Of a stretch of 64,000 bases of DNA, positions 23,150 through 35,215 are shown piece by piece. A program made the translations under genes and the position numbers. The notes under the pieces were generated by a model. That model ran no database searches, was not told the origin of the DNA, and saw nothing but the letters and a program-made list of their open reading frames with translations. The stretch is from Aselliscus stoliczkanus (Eukaryota; Chordata; Mammalia; Chiroptera; Hipposideridae): contig CM066733.1 in the NCBI GenBank assembly GCA_033961575.1, forward strand, positions 134,776,421 through 134,840,420. The letters are read 5' to 3'. Every line of letters starts with the position of its first letter. Positions within the stretch are counted from its first letter, which is position 1.

Positions 23150-26100
23150 CCTAGGACTCTAAGCTTGAATCATTAAATGGAACAAAAATACTTCCTAAAA
23201 GTTTCACTAAAACTACCTGGGAAAACTTTTTACAAAATTACCCACCCTAGAAATTGTTATGCTTTCTACCACTGAGTTAAAAAAAAAAAATGTGTTTTCT
23301 CCAGGCACTTTTCAACAGGATGACTAGAATATAAATTAATTTTTCTTTCTAAGGTAGAGAGAAGCTTTTAATTTTAATTTGATCATGTCTGGTGGAATTC
23401 CTTCAAGTTCTTTGTTCTAAATATAAGTATGACAACTCAGTGCTGTCTGTGGTTACACAGGGGTTTTTGGAAACAATTTTAACGTCGGGCATACCCCTGA
23501 ACGTGGGCAGCGCCTACACATTGTCATCTCAGCCTCCTCTTACCCTTTTGGGAAGTCCTGATACCCTCATGAGGAGATTTTTTTCTGCTTTATTTTACCA
23601 TTCTTAAAGCAATGGGGGGTTTCCTTATATCCCCAGGCCAACTTTAACTTACGCAATTTTGATAGGCAGTACTATATTGAGAATGCCTGTTCTAGAACAT
23701 TGATACTCATCTCTGGCTACGCATTAAAATCTCTTAGAGAGTTTTTTTATTTATTATTATTAAATATGTCCATACCTGAACCCTATCCTGAGATTCGGGT
23801 GTAATTTTTCTTAGGTGTCAGGCCAGTCATTGGTGTTCTAATTTGGATTCTGTATTCCACTATACTAGATCATCAAAATGACTTCTCCAAAGAATGAAGC
23901 TAGAAAAGGGAAAGGAACTGAGCAGGAGGGAGGATACTCATGAAGCAGGAATGAAAATCTCTTTTTGTAGTAAAACGAGATTTTAAAGGAGAGGAAGGTT
24001 AAATCAAGTTGGTTTATGAAAATTAGAGAGCATAAGAATTTCATCCTTTCATCATCATGTTTGGTACATCGGTTGCAGCTCAGTCATCTGCTTAATAAAT
24101 CACAAGTATCTTCAACAGGTATAATTTCATAGTTTATTACTTTTCGTTTCCCTTCAGAGAAAGGAGGGAATGAGGGATGAATAGAGATGGGGGAGGGGAG
24201 GGGAAGGAGAGAGAACACAACAAAATGTGAAGGGCACAAATGAGAGGAGAGAAAGCATGTGTAACACCAGGCAGGGGAGCAGGAAAGTACACTAGAGGAA
24301 TAGCACATCAGTGACAGAGAGGAGACCTCCCAGTGAGGGGCAGGCAGGGATGCTCACTAAACACTTGTCAAGTAAAAATTGATGGGCAAGAAGGAGGTCA
24401 AAGCAGAGGCACACTGATAGGAGAGGGAAGAGGAGGTACATGGAACATCAATGTCAGAGGCTTATCTCAGACAGAAAGATAAACCAAAATGTAGGAAACC
24501 ACGAATACAGCCTTCCCATTTGCTCATATGCTCCAACTCTTACAGTGCAAGTGGGTCTCAAACATAAGGTAATTCAACCCCTAACTCTCAAACAAGACTA
24601 CAATTACTTAAGACATCATAGGTAGAGTTTCTTCAGTGATCTGTTTATCTCACCATTCGATTTTCCTTAATTCTTCCCTTCTTTAATAATGTCTATGCAT
24701 TCACAAATTAAGAATAGGCATTAGTTATTGATCTCTTTTATATAACATTAGCATATATTTATGTATTTTTCATATAACTTCCATGTACCTTAATTCAAGT
24801 GGTAAAAGGTGTGTGTTTAAAGGCAGGGTCGAGGTGAGAAAATCTTGCTTCTACGTGAATTAAAAATGCGTGTTAAGGCATATACAGAAAAACCCATGTT
24901 TTCCATGGTATTGTTTACAGGAAGTCTGGAGAGAGTACTTCCAGAGTTCGTTAGATGGCTCAATAACTATCATGCTCCCAAACCAGGTGTCTTTCTGCTT
25001 AGCCAAACTCAAGGTGTTCTCCTTGTCCTCTGGTTTTGTTTCACGGTTATAAGATTCTGTCCTCAGTTCAGCATCTCAAGCAGGAATCAGGGCAAGGGAA
25101 AGTTTCTGTCTTTTTAAGCAGAAAGCAAAATACCTTTCCCAAAAGTCCCTCTGCAAATCTACTTAATGACTTCTTCACCAGAAATGTGTCAGGTGGCCAC
25201 TCTCAGTTCCAAAGGAGTGTGGGAAAGAGACACAGTGGCTGTTCCACTTCCATATGGGAAGAAGAATGGGAGAAGGGAGCTGAGGATGGTTTTGGGAAGC
25301 CAAACCAAAGGGACTTACCCTCATCCCTCTTTTGGCTGGGGTCCCTTTCTATGTTCCTCTCCTCCTTCATACCTTCAAGCACAATTTCCAAAGTATATTC
25401 CTTTTATAGAAACACAAGCCTTTGGAATTTCCACAGATTAAAATAAAATAAAGCCCAGCACATCAATATGTATTTTTTAAATATAATTTTTTTTTTAATA
25501 ATACTCCTTCTATGTTTCCCTGAGGGTATTTCTTACCTAGTAGGATTTTGAGGTCCCTTGCGTCTTGCTTGGCATCTCCCACCTTTAAAACTCCTGGCTT
25601 CAAGTATAATGGGGCTGTAGCTATTCTTGCAGCAGGTAGGAACAAGTTATTTGAGGATTATTTGTTGCTTTCATCAGTTAAGCAGTGTATCCACAAACTC
25701 TGTAACTTCTTCAAAATCTCCAGCCACCCCAACAATCTTATCCTTTTGAGCAGCGAGGAATTTTTCTATCCCTATTTTATTTTCCTCTAAATAAACAAAA
25801 GCTCAGTTGTTTTTATTCTTCAAGAGTGCCCCTTATGGGCATGCAATGCCCACTATGAAGCCATCCATGATCCCCCAAGGACTGGAAGGCTTCAAAGGGC
25901 TGGAAACTGGGCCCAGTGCCTTTGCTGTGTTTTCATAGTTTCTCATGGTACCATTGCTTAGTCACGTGTATTCTAGATGCTACCATGAACCCCACAATGC
26001 AAGCATGCTGGATTCACCTCATTATCCCCTGAGCCCAACATAATCTCCATGAGTGGAACCCCTGCAAAGACACTGGACAAATGCTGATTGAGTTGAAATG

Positions 26101-26770
26101 AAAGAATCTGAAATGCCCCATCTGGCCATATGACTTTCAGCTGATTGCAGCTGATATGCCCAGACCAGGTGGCAATCTATATAAGTCCCTCCGTCTCTTC
26201 AGGCTGTTCAGGCTACAGTCTCTCATCAGGCTGTTCTTCATCAAAAAAACCAAAAACCTCCCCTCCCATCAAGTCAAACAGAAAAATAAGCAGATTTAGG
26301 AAATGAATGAAAGTGAGGATTGATCGCTAAAGCTGTACTACTTTTTGGCATCTTCACAGCTCATTTATGCTGGGGAAACACCTTTATGCTACAAAACAGG
26401 TCCATTGGCAAGAGGACAGGCAGGGAATATGTTAGGGAAACAACAGAATCCTGGAGCCAAATTGTCTCTCTCCTGCCCCTTAAGCTCTTCTTCTTTGGTG
26501 GCCATTCTTTTCATTTTAATTCATTTCCTATGTCGAGATTCTGCACGGGCAGGCCCTGAGGGAGGCCTAACGAACTTGTCCAGCAAGCACAATTGCTTCC
26601 CGTTTTGTCAGCCTACCCTATCCTCTATCATTTTGAATTCTCTCTTAATCAAACTCTTTAAAATCAAATTGAACTATATCCAAAAACAGTCTTGTGTGTA
26701 TCAGTATAATTGAAAAGGTGCTTCTTGCAAAAAGTCTTATTTAATTAATCCAACCCAACTTTATGGTCAC
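23150..26770. other. intergenic block
   Basis: No gene is supported. A MER5-like hAT fossil lies at about 23695-23835 (ACATTGATACTCATCTCTGG, ending TTGGTGTTCTAATTTGG). A purine-rich stretch lies at 24150-24300. From 24800 to 25450 the DNA shows no repeat. The frame at 25036-25446 (136 codons) overlaps others and has no recognisable domain. Confidence 0.45.
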
Positions 26771-26781
26771 CTCTCAATTTT

Positions 26782-26783
<2 letters not shown>

Positions 26784-26823
<40 letters not shown>

Positions 26824-26853
26824 AGTGTCACTGGCCCTCTTATGTGGGACCAA
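26784..26853 (-). mobile_element. 5'-truncated type A SINE, antisense
   Basis: A 34-base T run is followed by GAGGGCAGTGTCACTGGCCC and TCTTATGTGGGACC, then stops abruptly. The tRNA-like head is missing. A short CTCAAT flank on both sides (26772, 26855) may be the target duplication. Confidence 0.85.
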
Positions 26854-26859
26854 ACTCAA

Positions 26860-27660
26860 TGTATCTTTTTAACAACTATATTCTCAGTGCCCCGCTTCAA
26901 CTCATTATTTAATGTGAGTGAGTAATCTCCCCAGTTAGAAAATAGGCTTCTTGAAAAAAAGGACAGCAATTTTTCAAAATTCTTCTTGTTGACAGTATTG
27001 TTTCCCCACTAATGAGCTCACCATTCTATTCATACACGCAGGTGATGGCCTTACAATGTATTTAACCTGATTCTGTCAAAGACCAATCCCGACCTGCAAA
27101 GACACTCAGTTCAGTGTAAAGTCACTTGGATTCTTAGTGAACTCATATGATGATACACATGTCATAAATGCTGAGTACTACTAACTGCCTGTTAGAATAT
27201 AGAAAGATATGTGTATATATCAGGCCAGACGATTGTGAAATGAATTTCTTGTTTGTATACTCTATTAGGTATTGAGGATAACCACATAAAAATTTAAAAA
27301 TTTATTTGAGATTTAATGTCACAATTGGGTTCCTCTTCCCTTTTCTGTTCTTGATATGTTCCCTGTCATCAATGCAGTGCTTCTAAATTTGTTGGACTAA
27401 GTGAATATACCAGGATTTGAGAAAGCCAATTGGCAGGGCTGCTTTCTGCAGAGTATCAGTGCCTATTTCACCAACTTTTTTATTTGAGTCTTGTGGACAG
27501 TTCCAGTGGTCTCCTAAGTATAACATATATAATCCTAAGAAAAATGTATTTAATGATCAGAAGAGTCAGAGTTGGAGATGGGAGGTTAAGCAGTCACTAT
27601 GCTGAAAGTTTTACATACAGGAAAAGGTGGAGCAAAAGATAAGACGATGTCATTATGAAG
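26860..27660. other. intergenic, unrecognised
   Basis: No gene, known repeat or regulatory motif is recognised. The DNA is AT-rich. Confidence 0.4.
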
Positions 27661-27680
27661 TTCCTAAGACAGACAACTTT

Positions 27681-28125
27681 TTTTTTTTTTAAGATTTTAT
27701 TGGGGAATTGGGGGAGGGGAACAGCATTGGGGAATCGGGGAAGGGGAACAGACAAGTTGCTGTCTTTTTGTTCTTCAGTCTAATTGTGGAGGACGTTGCT
27801 TCACTGGCCCATGTTGGTATAATCATTGCGCTCTTCCCAGATGAGATCGGTCATTGGCCTCTGGATGGTCACTCACCACAGCTATTGGCAGCTCATGCTG
27901 GCTGCCGGCCTCTCACGCTGGCTGCTGGCCACTCACTGTAGCCTATGGCAGCCCACTGCAGCAGGGCCTGCAGCACACCATCTCCAGGACTCGCACAGCC
28001 CAGCTCCAGGTGGAGCTGTTGTCAGCTTCAGAGGGCAGTGTCACCGGCCTTCACATGTGGGATCCGAACTGGGGCCACTGGCATCCCAAAACCAGCTCTT
28101 AACCAATGCGCCACTCGGCCGGCCC
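27681..28125 (-). mobile_element. composite SINE, antisense
   Basis: The perfect 14-bp target duplication AGACAGACAACTTT (27667-27680, 28126-28139) defines the ends. On the minus strand it has a type A head, a GC-rich middle built of AGTGGCCAGCAGCCAGCGTG-like units, and the tail TCCACAATTAGACTGAAGAA ending in AATAAAATCTT. Frames within it are spurious. Confidence 0.92.
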
Positions 28126-28139
28126 AGACAGACAACTTT

Positions 28140-28970
28140 TAAATGGATACAGTCAACACCTTTTCCCAGCCCCCTTCTCTGTTGTCGGCCCTCTAATATA
28201 GAGGCTGGAGCATATAAGAATAGCCAAGTAACATAGCCCTAGCCAATGAGATGTAATGGGAAGTTTATATGAGGGCTTTTGTACCTTTGCTAATAAAAGG
28301 AATAGATGTGGCAAGTGCCATATTCTCTCCCTTCTTTCTTTTCAGAATGTAGATGTGGTGATTAACCAGGCCATATTCCTGTTGTGAGCCAACAAGCATG
28401 AGGACCAAAGGGCAGCCCACTAAAAATTATGGAACTCAAAGCTAGAGAGAGCTAGTGTCTTTGATGATGATGTCTTTGATGATGTTTCCATGCCTCAAGG
28501 CTCTTGTTATGTGACACAATTTAAAGTATGCTTATTATTAAAATAGTGCCTCATTCACAACTTCTTCTAGGGCCATCATTGGTCTTTATGGTATCATCTT
28601 CACTCACTTAATTGCAGATTTAGTAGCCTACTTGCAAAAGTCAAGTTCTGTAGTTCTATTATAACAATTGTGGATGTCAATATTTTATTCTCCTGTGGAT
28701 AACTATTTAATTTCAAAGTAAATTCTACCCCTAAATGGATATGGGTTTTGGAATGGAAGATAGACTTTGCAAAATGTTTCCAAAAGCATCTTTATTTCAA
28801 TTTGAAAAGGAGCAGTATTATGGAAAGATTATGGTTTTGAGAGTCAGACCCAAGACACACCAAAACTCAAAACTCTTCTGTCACTTAGTACATAATGATA
28901 TTGGGCATGATATTTAACCCTTATGAGCCTTAATTTTCTTAAGTTTAGAGTGGGGAAAGTACCATTCTTG
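28140..28970. other. intergenic with MIR-like fragment
   Basis: No gene is seen. A diverged MIR-like sequence lies at about 28815-28950 (GAGAGTCAGACCCAAGAC, then CCTTATGAGCCTTAATTTTC). Further up, the direct repeat GATGATGTCTTTGATGATG lies near 28465. Confidence 0.5.
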
Positions 28971-29103
28971 TTCCTTTTTTTTTTGTTTTTGTTTTTTGTT
29001 TTTTTTTGAGGGCAGTGTCACTGGCCCTCATATGTGGGACCGAACCGGGGCCGCTGGCTTCCAAGGCCAGTGCTTAACCACTGCGCCACTCGGCCAGCCC
29101 CAA
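28971..29103 (-). mobile_element. tRNA-derived SINE, type A, antisense
   Basis: A T/G-rich tail, then GAGGGCAGTGTCACTGGCCC, and an end at CGCCACTCGGCCAGCCC. The target duplication is 17 bp, GGAAAGTACCATTCTTG with one mismatch (28954-28970 and 29104-29120). Confidence 0.93.
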
Positions 29104-30304
29104 GGAAAGTACCAATCTTGAAAAGTAGTTATGAAGATTAAAAATAATGTCCATGAACAATCTGGTATATAAGCAGTACTCATAAAATGAATCTAAACAC
29201 TGATCTTACACTTTTCACAAAAATCAACTCCAAACGGATCATAGACCTAAATGTAAAACAGAAAACTATAAAACTCCTAGAACATAACATAGTTGAAAAT
29301 TCAGTTTACCTTGGGATTGGCAATGACTTTTTAAATACAATACCAACAGCATGATTCATGAAAGAAAACATTGCTAAGTTGGATTTCATTAAAATTAAAA
29401 ACTTCTGCTCTGTGAAAAATTCTGTTAAGAGAATGAATAAAAAAGCAATCCACATACTGGGACAAAAGATTTGTAAAGCACATATCTGATAACAACAACA
29501 ACAAAAGACTGGTATTCAAAATAACAAAGAACTTAAAACTCAACAGTAAGAAAACAAACAATTCAATTTAAAAATGGGCAAAACATCTGAACAAATACCT
29601 CATCAAAGAAGATATATACAGATGGCAAACAAGTATATAATAAGATGTTTGATGTCATATGTCATCAGGAAATTCCAAATTAAAACAATGAGATATCACT
29701 ATATACCTATTAGAGAGCTAAAACCCCAAACACTGACAGCAAATGCTGACAAGAATGTTGGGCAACAGGAACCTTCATTCATTGCTGATGGGAATGCAAA
29801 AGGACGCAGCCATTCTGGAAGATAACTAAATCTACAAAACTAAACATACTCTTACCATACAATCTACCAATTATGCTCCTTGGTATTTACCCAAGAGTTG
29901 AAAATTTATGTCCGCACCAACATCTGCACATAGGTGCTTGTAGCAGCTTTATTTATAATTGCTAAAACTGGGAAGCAACCAATATGTCCATCTGTAGGTG
30001 AATGGATAAACAAACTGTGGTATATCCAGACAATGGAGTATTATTCAGTTCTAAAAATAAACACTATCAAGCCATGAAAAGACATGGAGGAAACTTAGCT
30101 GCACATCACTAAGTGAAAGAAGCCAATCTGAAAAGGCTCCATACAGTAGGATTCCAACTCTATGACATTCTAGAAAAGGCAAAACTGTGGAGACAGTGAA
30201 AAGATCAGTGGTTACCAGAGGTGTGGAGGGAGGAAGAGAAAGGCGAATAGGTGGAACACAGAGGATTTTTAGGGCAGTGAAACTATTCTTTCTGTGTGAT
30301 ACTA

Positions 30305-30384
30305 TTGGGTTATCGAAAAAGTCATGATGCCTTTTTGCAACGAAAAACATAGAAAGAAAAAATACATCATGACTTTTGGATACA
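30305..30384. mobile_element. mariner-like MITE nested in L1
   Basis: The left end GGTTATCGAAAAAGTCATGATG-like sequence and the right-hand CATCATGACTTTT are inverted repeats around about 40 bp. The right TIR lacks its outer bases, and about six bases of expected L1 sequence are missing there. Insertion followed by a small deletion explains this. Length is about 80 bp, without coding capacity. Confidence 0.7.
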
Positions 30385-30528
30385 AGTCATTACACACTTA
30401 TCAAAACCCATAGACTGTACAACACAAAGAGTGTACCCAGATGTAAAGCATGGACTGAAGTTAATAATATACATATATCAGCTCATATACTGTAACAAAT
30501 ATACCATATTTATGCAAAATGTCAATGA

Positions 30529-30954
30529 GAGCTGGCCGAGTGGCACTTTGGATAAGAGCTGGTTTTGGGACGCTAGTGGTCCCGGTTCAGATCCCACATA
30601 TGAGGGCCAGTGACACTGCCCTCTACAGCTAACAAGAGCTCCACCTGGAGCTGGGCTTTGCGAGCCCCAGTGACGGTGTAGGCTGCAGCCCCTGCTGCAG
30701 TGGGCTGCCATAGGCTACAGTGAGTAGCCAGCAGCCAGCGTGAGCTGCCAATAGCCGCGGTGAGCGACCATCCAGAGGCTGGCGACCGATCTGCCTCATC
30801 TGAGAAGAGCGCAATGATGATATCAACATGGGCCAGTGAAGCAACGTCCTCCACAACTAGATTGAAGAACAAAAGGACAGCAACTTGTCTGTTCCCCTTC
30901 CCCAATTCCCCAGTGCTGTTCTCCCCCAAATCCCCAATAAAATCTTTAAAAAAT
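30529..30954 (+). mobile_element. composite SINE, sense
   Basis: It has a type A head and body (GAGCTGGCCGAGTGGCAC to AGTGACACTGCCCTC), then a GC-rich middle, then the tail CGTCCTCCACAACTAGATTG that ends in CCCCAATAAAATCTTT. The target duplication ATGTCAATGA lies at 30519-30528 and 30955-30964. This copy shows most clearly that the composite begins with a complete type A unit. Confidence 0.93.
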
Positions 30955-31221
30955 ATGTCAATGAAAAGGGAACCTAGAGTGTTGGTGAGGGAGCATATGA
31001 GAACTTTCTGTAGTTTCTGCAAACCTAAAATTGCTCTTAAACTTAAAGAGTCTATTAACTTAAAAAATTAATGTGCATGAAGTGTCTGGAACACAGGGAA
31101 CATTCAATAAATAAAAGCTGTTATTACTCACTGTCTCTCTTGTGAGTATGTCTATGACAAAGTAACTCCCATAGCTGGCTTAAGGGCACCCATTATGTTA
31201 ATATCTCAACCTCAGTACTGT

Positions 31222-31446
31222 TGTCATTTTGGACTAGGCAATTTCTTATTGTGGAGATCTGTCCTAAGCCTTGTAGGATTTTAGCAGCCTCTATCCTCTC
31301 CCATGAACCTGCTTTCCACCTACACCCACAGCCCCATTCCACCCACACCCACACCTATCCCCATTCTGTGAGGAGCAAAAATGTCTCCAGACAGTGTCAA
31401 ATGCCCCCTGGGTGGGGGGTTGTCCCCAGTTCAGAACCATTGCATT
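31222..31446 (-). mobile_element. hAT-Charlie-type MITE, antisense
   Basis: Read on the minus strand it begins CAATGGTTCTGAACTGGGG and contains TGTCTGGAGACATTTTTGC, a familiar ancient mammalian hAT repeat. It continues to about 31222 with AGAGGCTGCTAAAATCC. Confidence 0.7.
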
Positions 31447-31449
31447 AAA

Positions 31450-32790
31450 TGCTTTTGAAGGAAAGCAAAGGGACTCCAAAGATCTTAATTTGTTCCTCCA
31501 TCACATCAGACAAGTTTCCAAACTCTAAATATAAAATGTATACCACTAGAAATAAATTATATCTACTGAGGATTTTTCATTTAATGATTTTGGCCTTGGG
31601 ACCAAAATTGGCTGGGGATAGATCCTGGTTTGGCAGTATTTGAAAGCTGGGAGAGTAATCATTCTCTCTTTTGGAAATTTCTGTCCAAACTGATCTAAAT
31701 AAAACTAAAACCATATGACCAGAGCAGGGATATGATGCCCACCTTTCCCTCCTCCATTCCTTTTGAAATAGGTACAGGAGCCAAGAGTGGCAAATATCCT
31801 TTGCCAAAAGATCACTTTCAGCCTCGTTTTGTTTTGTTTTGTTTAATTAAATAATTGCTTAGGACATTTTGATACATCATGGCATTTTCCTCCCAAGAAA
31901 AAAGTTTTCAGATTAGTAATATTTTTCTCTGCTAATCTCAGTCTTAGCCACTAAACCTCAATCAAAGGGTCTGGAGAAGAGCAAAAGACCCTGTTGTTTG
32001 TTATTTGTTAGGCTCACAGGGGATTTTATGTGTGTACCTTAATTGGGTCGGATACCCTATGACTATCTTATTGAAGTTTGAAAGCTGGGAGTTTCCAGAT
32101 GTGCTAAACTTGATTTGCCAGTAGGAGTTTTTATTAGGTACCAGCCAAAAGATTTTATTTATTTGTTTATTTATGTAAAGAATGAGGGATGTTGGCAATA
32201 GGCTGCAGTCCAGGGGAATTCACGGTTCAATAAAGACCAACAGCCCAGACAGAACTAGTGCTTCCCCTACTTGGTTTCTCCAGATTCTTTATCAAAGGAA
32301 AACAGGCCTTCGAAGAATGAACTTCAAATGAATCATTATTTTTCACCAAAACTTCTTAGCACAGCCAAAAGATACTCGAGCTAGTTTGGGGAAAGAAAAG
32401 GATAGGGTGGGCAGAAGGTAGCTAGGAACATGTGTGAGATGGGGGCTCACTTGGCTCTATCCCCAGAGAAGATGGGTTCCTGGGCTGCCCAGCAGGCCCG
32501 CCTCTAACACTGCAGAGCTTCTGTGGGCCTTGAATAGCACTAGCTGTTAAGAGTGTTTAAGGGTTATGGGCTGTACTCTAGGCCAGCGCTAGGTAACAGG
32601 TCCTAAGCCACAAAGCCACCCACCCATGTGTTCTTCAATAAAGTTATTTTTTGTGTGTTTGCGAACCATGGCGCTCTAAAGAGCAGGGCCTATAGGAGTC
32701 TAACACTGAAGCAATATACACTATAGTCACCTATATCACCCAAAGAGTCCTCCTCAGAGGTATCTATGAAGGTGGCAATCAGCCAACTCT
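31450..32790. other. repeat-poor block at the expected distance of the TNFAIP3 downstream enhancer
   Basis: This block lacks recognisable transposons and lies 25-26 kb beyond the TNFAIP3 polyadenylation signal. It holds a perfect kB site (32087) and an AT-rich tract (32152-32176). No gene is seen. Confidence 0.4.
32087..32096 (+). promoter_or_regulatory. consensus NF-kB site in candidate enhancer
   Basis: GGGAGTTTCC fits GGGRNNYYCC exactly. In man an enhancer about 42 kb from the TNFAIP3 promoter (about 26 kb past the gene) binds NF-kB and SATB1 and loops to the promoter. The position here is about 25.5 kb past the gene end. Orthology is inferred from distance and motifs only. Confidence 0.3.
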
Positions 32791-32794
32791 AGCC

Positions 32795-32925
32795 AAGCGT
32801 CAGAACACCTGTGGAATTTTTTAATACTATGGACACCCAACTTCTGCTCCTACCCTTCTTAATCAGACCTCTCGGGGTAAAGTTCAAGCATCAGCATTAG
32901 TTTGAGGTTGGAAGCCAAGGTTACG
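32795..32925. mobile_element. MER5-like hAT fossil
   Basis: GCGTCAGAACACCTGTGGA, then TTAATCAGACCTCTCGGGG and CATCAGCATTAGTTTGAGG, follow the MER5 order. Diverged. Confidence 0.55.
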
Positions 32926-32929
32926 TAGG

Positions 32930-34740
32930 CTATGTGAAAACAGCAGTTACAGAAGGTCACCCAACCGTGTGTTCCATTTGGACTCCTGATGAGTAACCGA
33001 AGCAAGTGTCATGTCCTGTCCCTGATGAAGACACCAAACAGAGAACAAAGGGTGCCTTTCTCCCTTAGTTCACTTTGGACACCCGATTGCCTCAAACTTT
33101 CCAAGTCAGGTATCTTACTCTCTATAAAGCTATTAATATCATCATTCTCTTTTTTGTGCTTACTATATTAACCAATTAAGTCAGTAGATAATTATTCTGT
33201 TCTCTAAGTCCCTAGTTCAGTCTTCTTAGTTAGATCTTAGAGCCTAAGTAAATATTAAAGGAAGCAACACATTTTGAGATTTCTGAGGGATCTAAGGTCA
33301 TCTCCTGTGGGGAAAAAAGTTCTCATAATAGCTTATATGTAGGAAAACTCGAGAAACCCTACCAGAGGTGAAATTGAGCACATTCAGGATTTAAGAGGTT
33401 CTTCTATATAATCAAATATGTTATGTGAAGAAAGTTTTAAAATTTTGTTTAAGAAGATTCATTTAAAGTTGAATTAGAGAAATTGCATATTAAACAAGAT
33501 CACTTTGGCTTGGTTTAAGAAAACACTGGAGGTGCCATCTCAGGGCTGACAGTAGAACAAGCTAGCATAGTTGCTTAAAACATGTTACTCTTAAGCCAGT
33601 GCCATAATGCACCATGACTTCTGGGGTTCACTACCCCATGATGCATGGACAACTTCCTGATGCTGTCCTGTAGAAGAAATGATCTTCAATGATGGGGCTT
33701 TAGGATTCTCTGTGGGGCAAATTCTGCCTGTGGTGGAATCCTGTGCAACAGGACCATGCAAATGGGCACCTTGGGAGTTCAAACTGCAAAACTTAATTAT
33801 GGTGGAAAGTCATCTCAAAGATCAAATTGTAATCAGATAGGTAAGTTGTGGTTCTGACCTTAAGGATACCGATCAATTCATTTGTTTATTCATCCATTTA
33901 TTCATGTACTTAAAGTACCTGTTATGTGCCAGAAGGTGTATCAATAGCTAGGGATATAATAGAAAGCCCCATGCCCTTACCTGGTGGGGAAACAGACATG
34001 AAAGAGAGCATGACACGGATAAATGTAAAAATACAACTTATGATAATGGTTGGAAAAGAATAATGTACCAAGAGGGTCCTTCTATTGGACTGAGTAGTTA
34101 GTGAAGTCCTGTCTCAGTAATTAAGCTGAGGCCTAAAAGATGATTAGGACTCAGACAAAATGGTGTGGATAAGCGTAGCAGACATTGGTTATAGCAGTTG
34201 TGAAGGCTGGTGCTCAAAGGGGAGTGTTTGGAGAAGTAGGCATTGGGGTTACAAATAACTGCCTTACATTGAAAATGATGGCCCAAGAATTCTAAAGCAG
34301 GAATGAAGGAAATGAAAGAGGGATGCACTGAATGGGAAGAGTGAGAGTGGGTGCATTGGTGATCTGCCCACAGCTGATGAGATTGAGAGATGTTGGGGTG
34401 AGGGAACTTAGCCTATCTGCTGACAGGATACAATTTTCTCCTTGGAGAAGTTTTAGATTGAACTAGCAATAAAGCTGGCATTCAGATGGAGGCAATAGGA
34501 GTGAATGGCTGAGGTGGAGTGCAGAAGAAATGTGTTGGCAATGAGGAGGTCATAGAAGAGAGCCTGTTGAATGGGTTCTTTGTTGAATGGGCCTCTGCAT
34601 ATTTAGGATGAAGACTGGTCCAGGAACTGGTCCAAATGCTAAAGTCTTCAGTGACCAGGAGGTTTGCAGATAATCTCATGTTCTGGGGGGCCCCTAGGAT
34701 CTTCGCTGTAAGCAGTAACAACATTCACTTATTTTCTCAA
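32930..34740. other. intergenic with old repeat traces
   Basis: No gene is seen. From about 33880 to 34150 a common old interspersed repeat is recognisable (ATTTATTCATGTACTTAAAG, TTATGTGCCAGAAGGTG, CCTTACCTGGTGGGG); its family is not clear to me. The minus-strand frame at 33591-33782 has no known relatives that I recognise. Confidence 0.45.
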
Positions 34741-34741
34741 C

Positions 34742-34880
34742 ATTTTCAACATCATAGAAACTGCTAGGCTATAAATCAGAAGACCCAGGCTCAAGTTTTG
34801 GCTCTCAAAAAGGTGCCCTTTATCTTGAACATGTCAGTCTGAGCCTTTGAGTTGAGTTTCCTCATTTGTGAATTACATAA
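34742..34880. repeat. MIR-like SINE
   Basis: CAGAAGACCCAGGCTCAAG, then GAGTTTCCTCATTTGTGAAT, form the MIR order of middle and 3' core. Confidence 0.6.
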
Positions 34881-34959
34881 GTGACCTTCAGGAGATTGGT
34901 GGGAGGTGGGGAAGGGATGACCTACCACCCGAGGGAAGTATATCAGAATTTCTAAGGTA

Positions 34960-35215
34960 GTAATTTTCTACTCCCCTTGCACATGACAATCACCTGAATT
35001 TGGTTTGGGTTGGGCCAAGCTTTGGAATTTTTTCAAAGGTCCCCTAGTGTTTCTAATGGGCAGAATATGGGGACTATTGCTCAAGGGGAACAGATGTCAT
35101 TTGAGAAGCATATTCAATATGTACCACTAGAATATAAGCCTTATTTTCCTCTTCTGTTCACTGAAATTACCCTAGTGCCCAGAATATCTGACACACAGTA
35201 GGCACTCAATAAATT
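34960..35215. repeat. hAT MITE trace followed by L2 3' end
   Basis: A MER20/MER5-like part (CACATGACAATCACCTGAAT) is followed by the L2-type end CACACAGTAGGCACTCAATA at about 35190-35212. Confidence 0.55.

Larger units (their letters stand above)
29195..31071 (+). mobile_element. L1 3' end with two nested insertions
   Basis: Sense L1 ORF2 and 3' UTR sequence: AAATCAACTCCAAACGGATC, GGATTTCATTAAAATTAAAA, GAAACTTAGCTGCACATCAC, TACCAGAGGTGTGGAGG, and after the SINE the usual L1 end GCAAACCTAAAATTGCTC. ORF2 is broken by stops. A TIR element (30305-30384) and a composite SINE (30529-30954) are inserted in it, so the L1 is older than both. Confidence 0.85.

Noticed and set aside
22960..23176. Low-complexity frames (Ser-Leu, His-Thr repeats)
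   Set aside because: They are translations of the (TC)n(CA)n microsatellite.
24170..24220. G-quadruplex on the plus strand
   Set aside because: Only three runs of three or more G occur in the needed distance.
25036..25446. 136-codon frame as a possible novel gene
   Set aside because: No domain, no start context, no flanking splice or polyadenylation signals supporting a gene. Frames of this length occur by chance in 64 kb.
27826..28236. 136-codon frame
   Set aside because: It lies in the GC-rich middle of a composite SINE.
30573..31022. 149-codon frame on the minus strand
   Set aside because: It is antisense to a composite SINE with target duplications at both ends.
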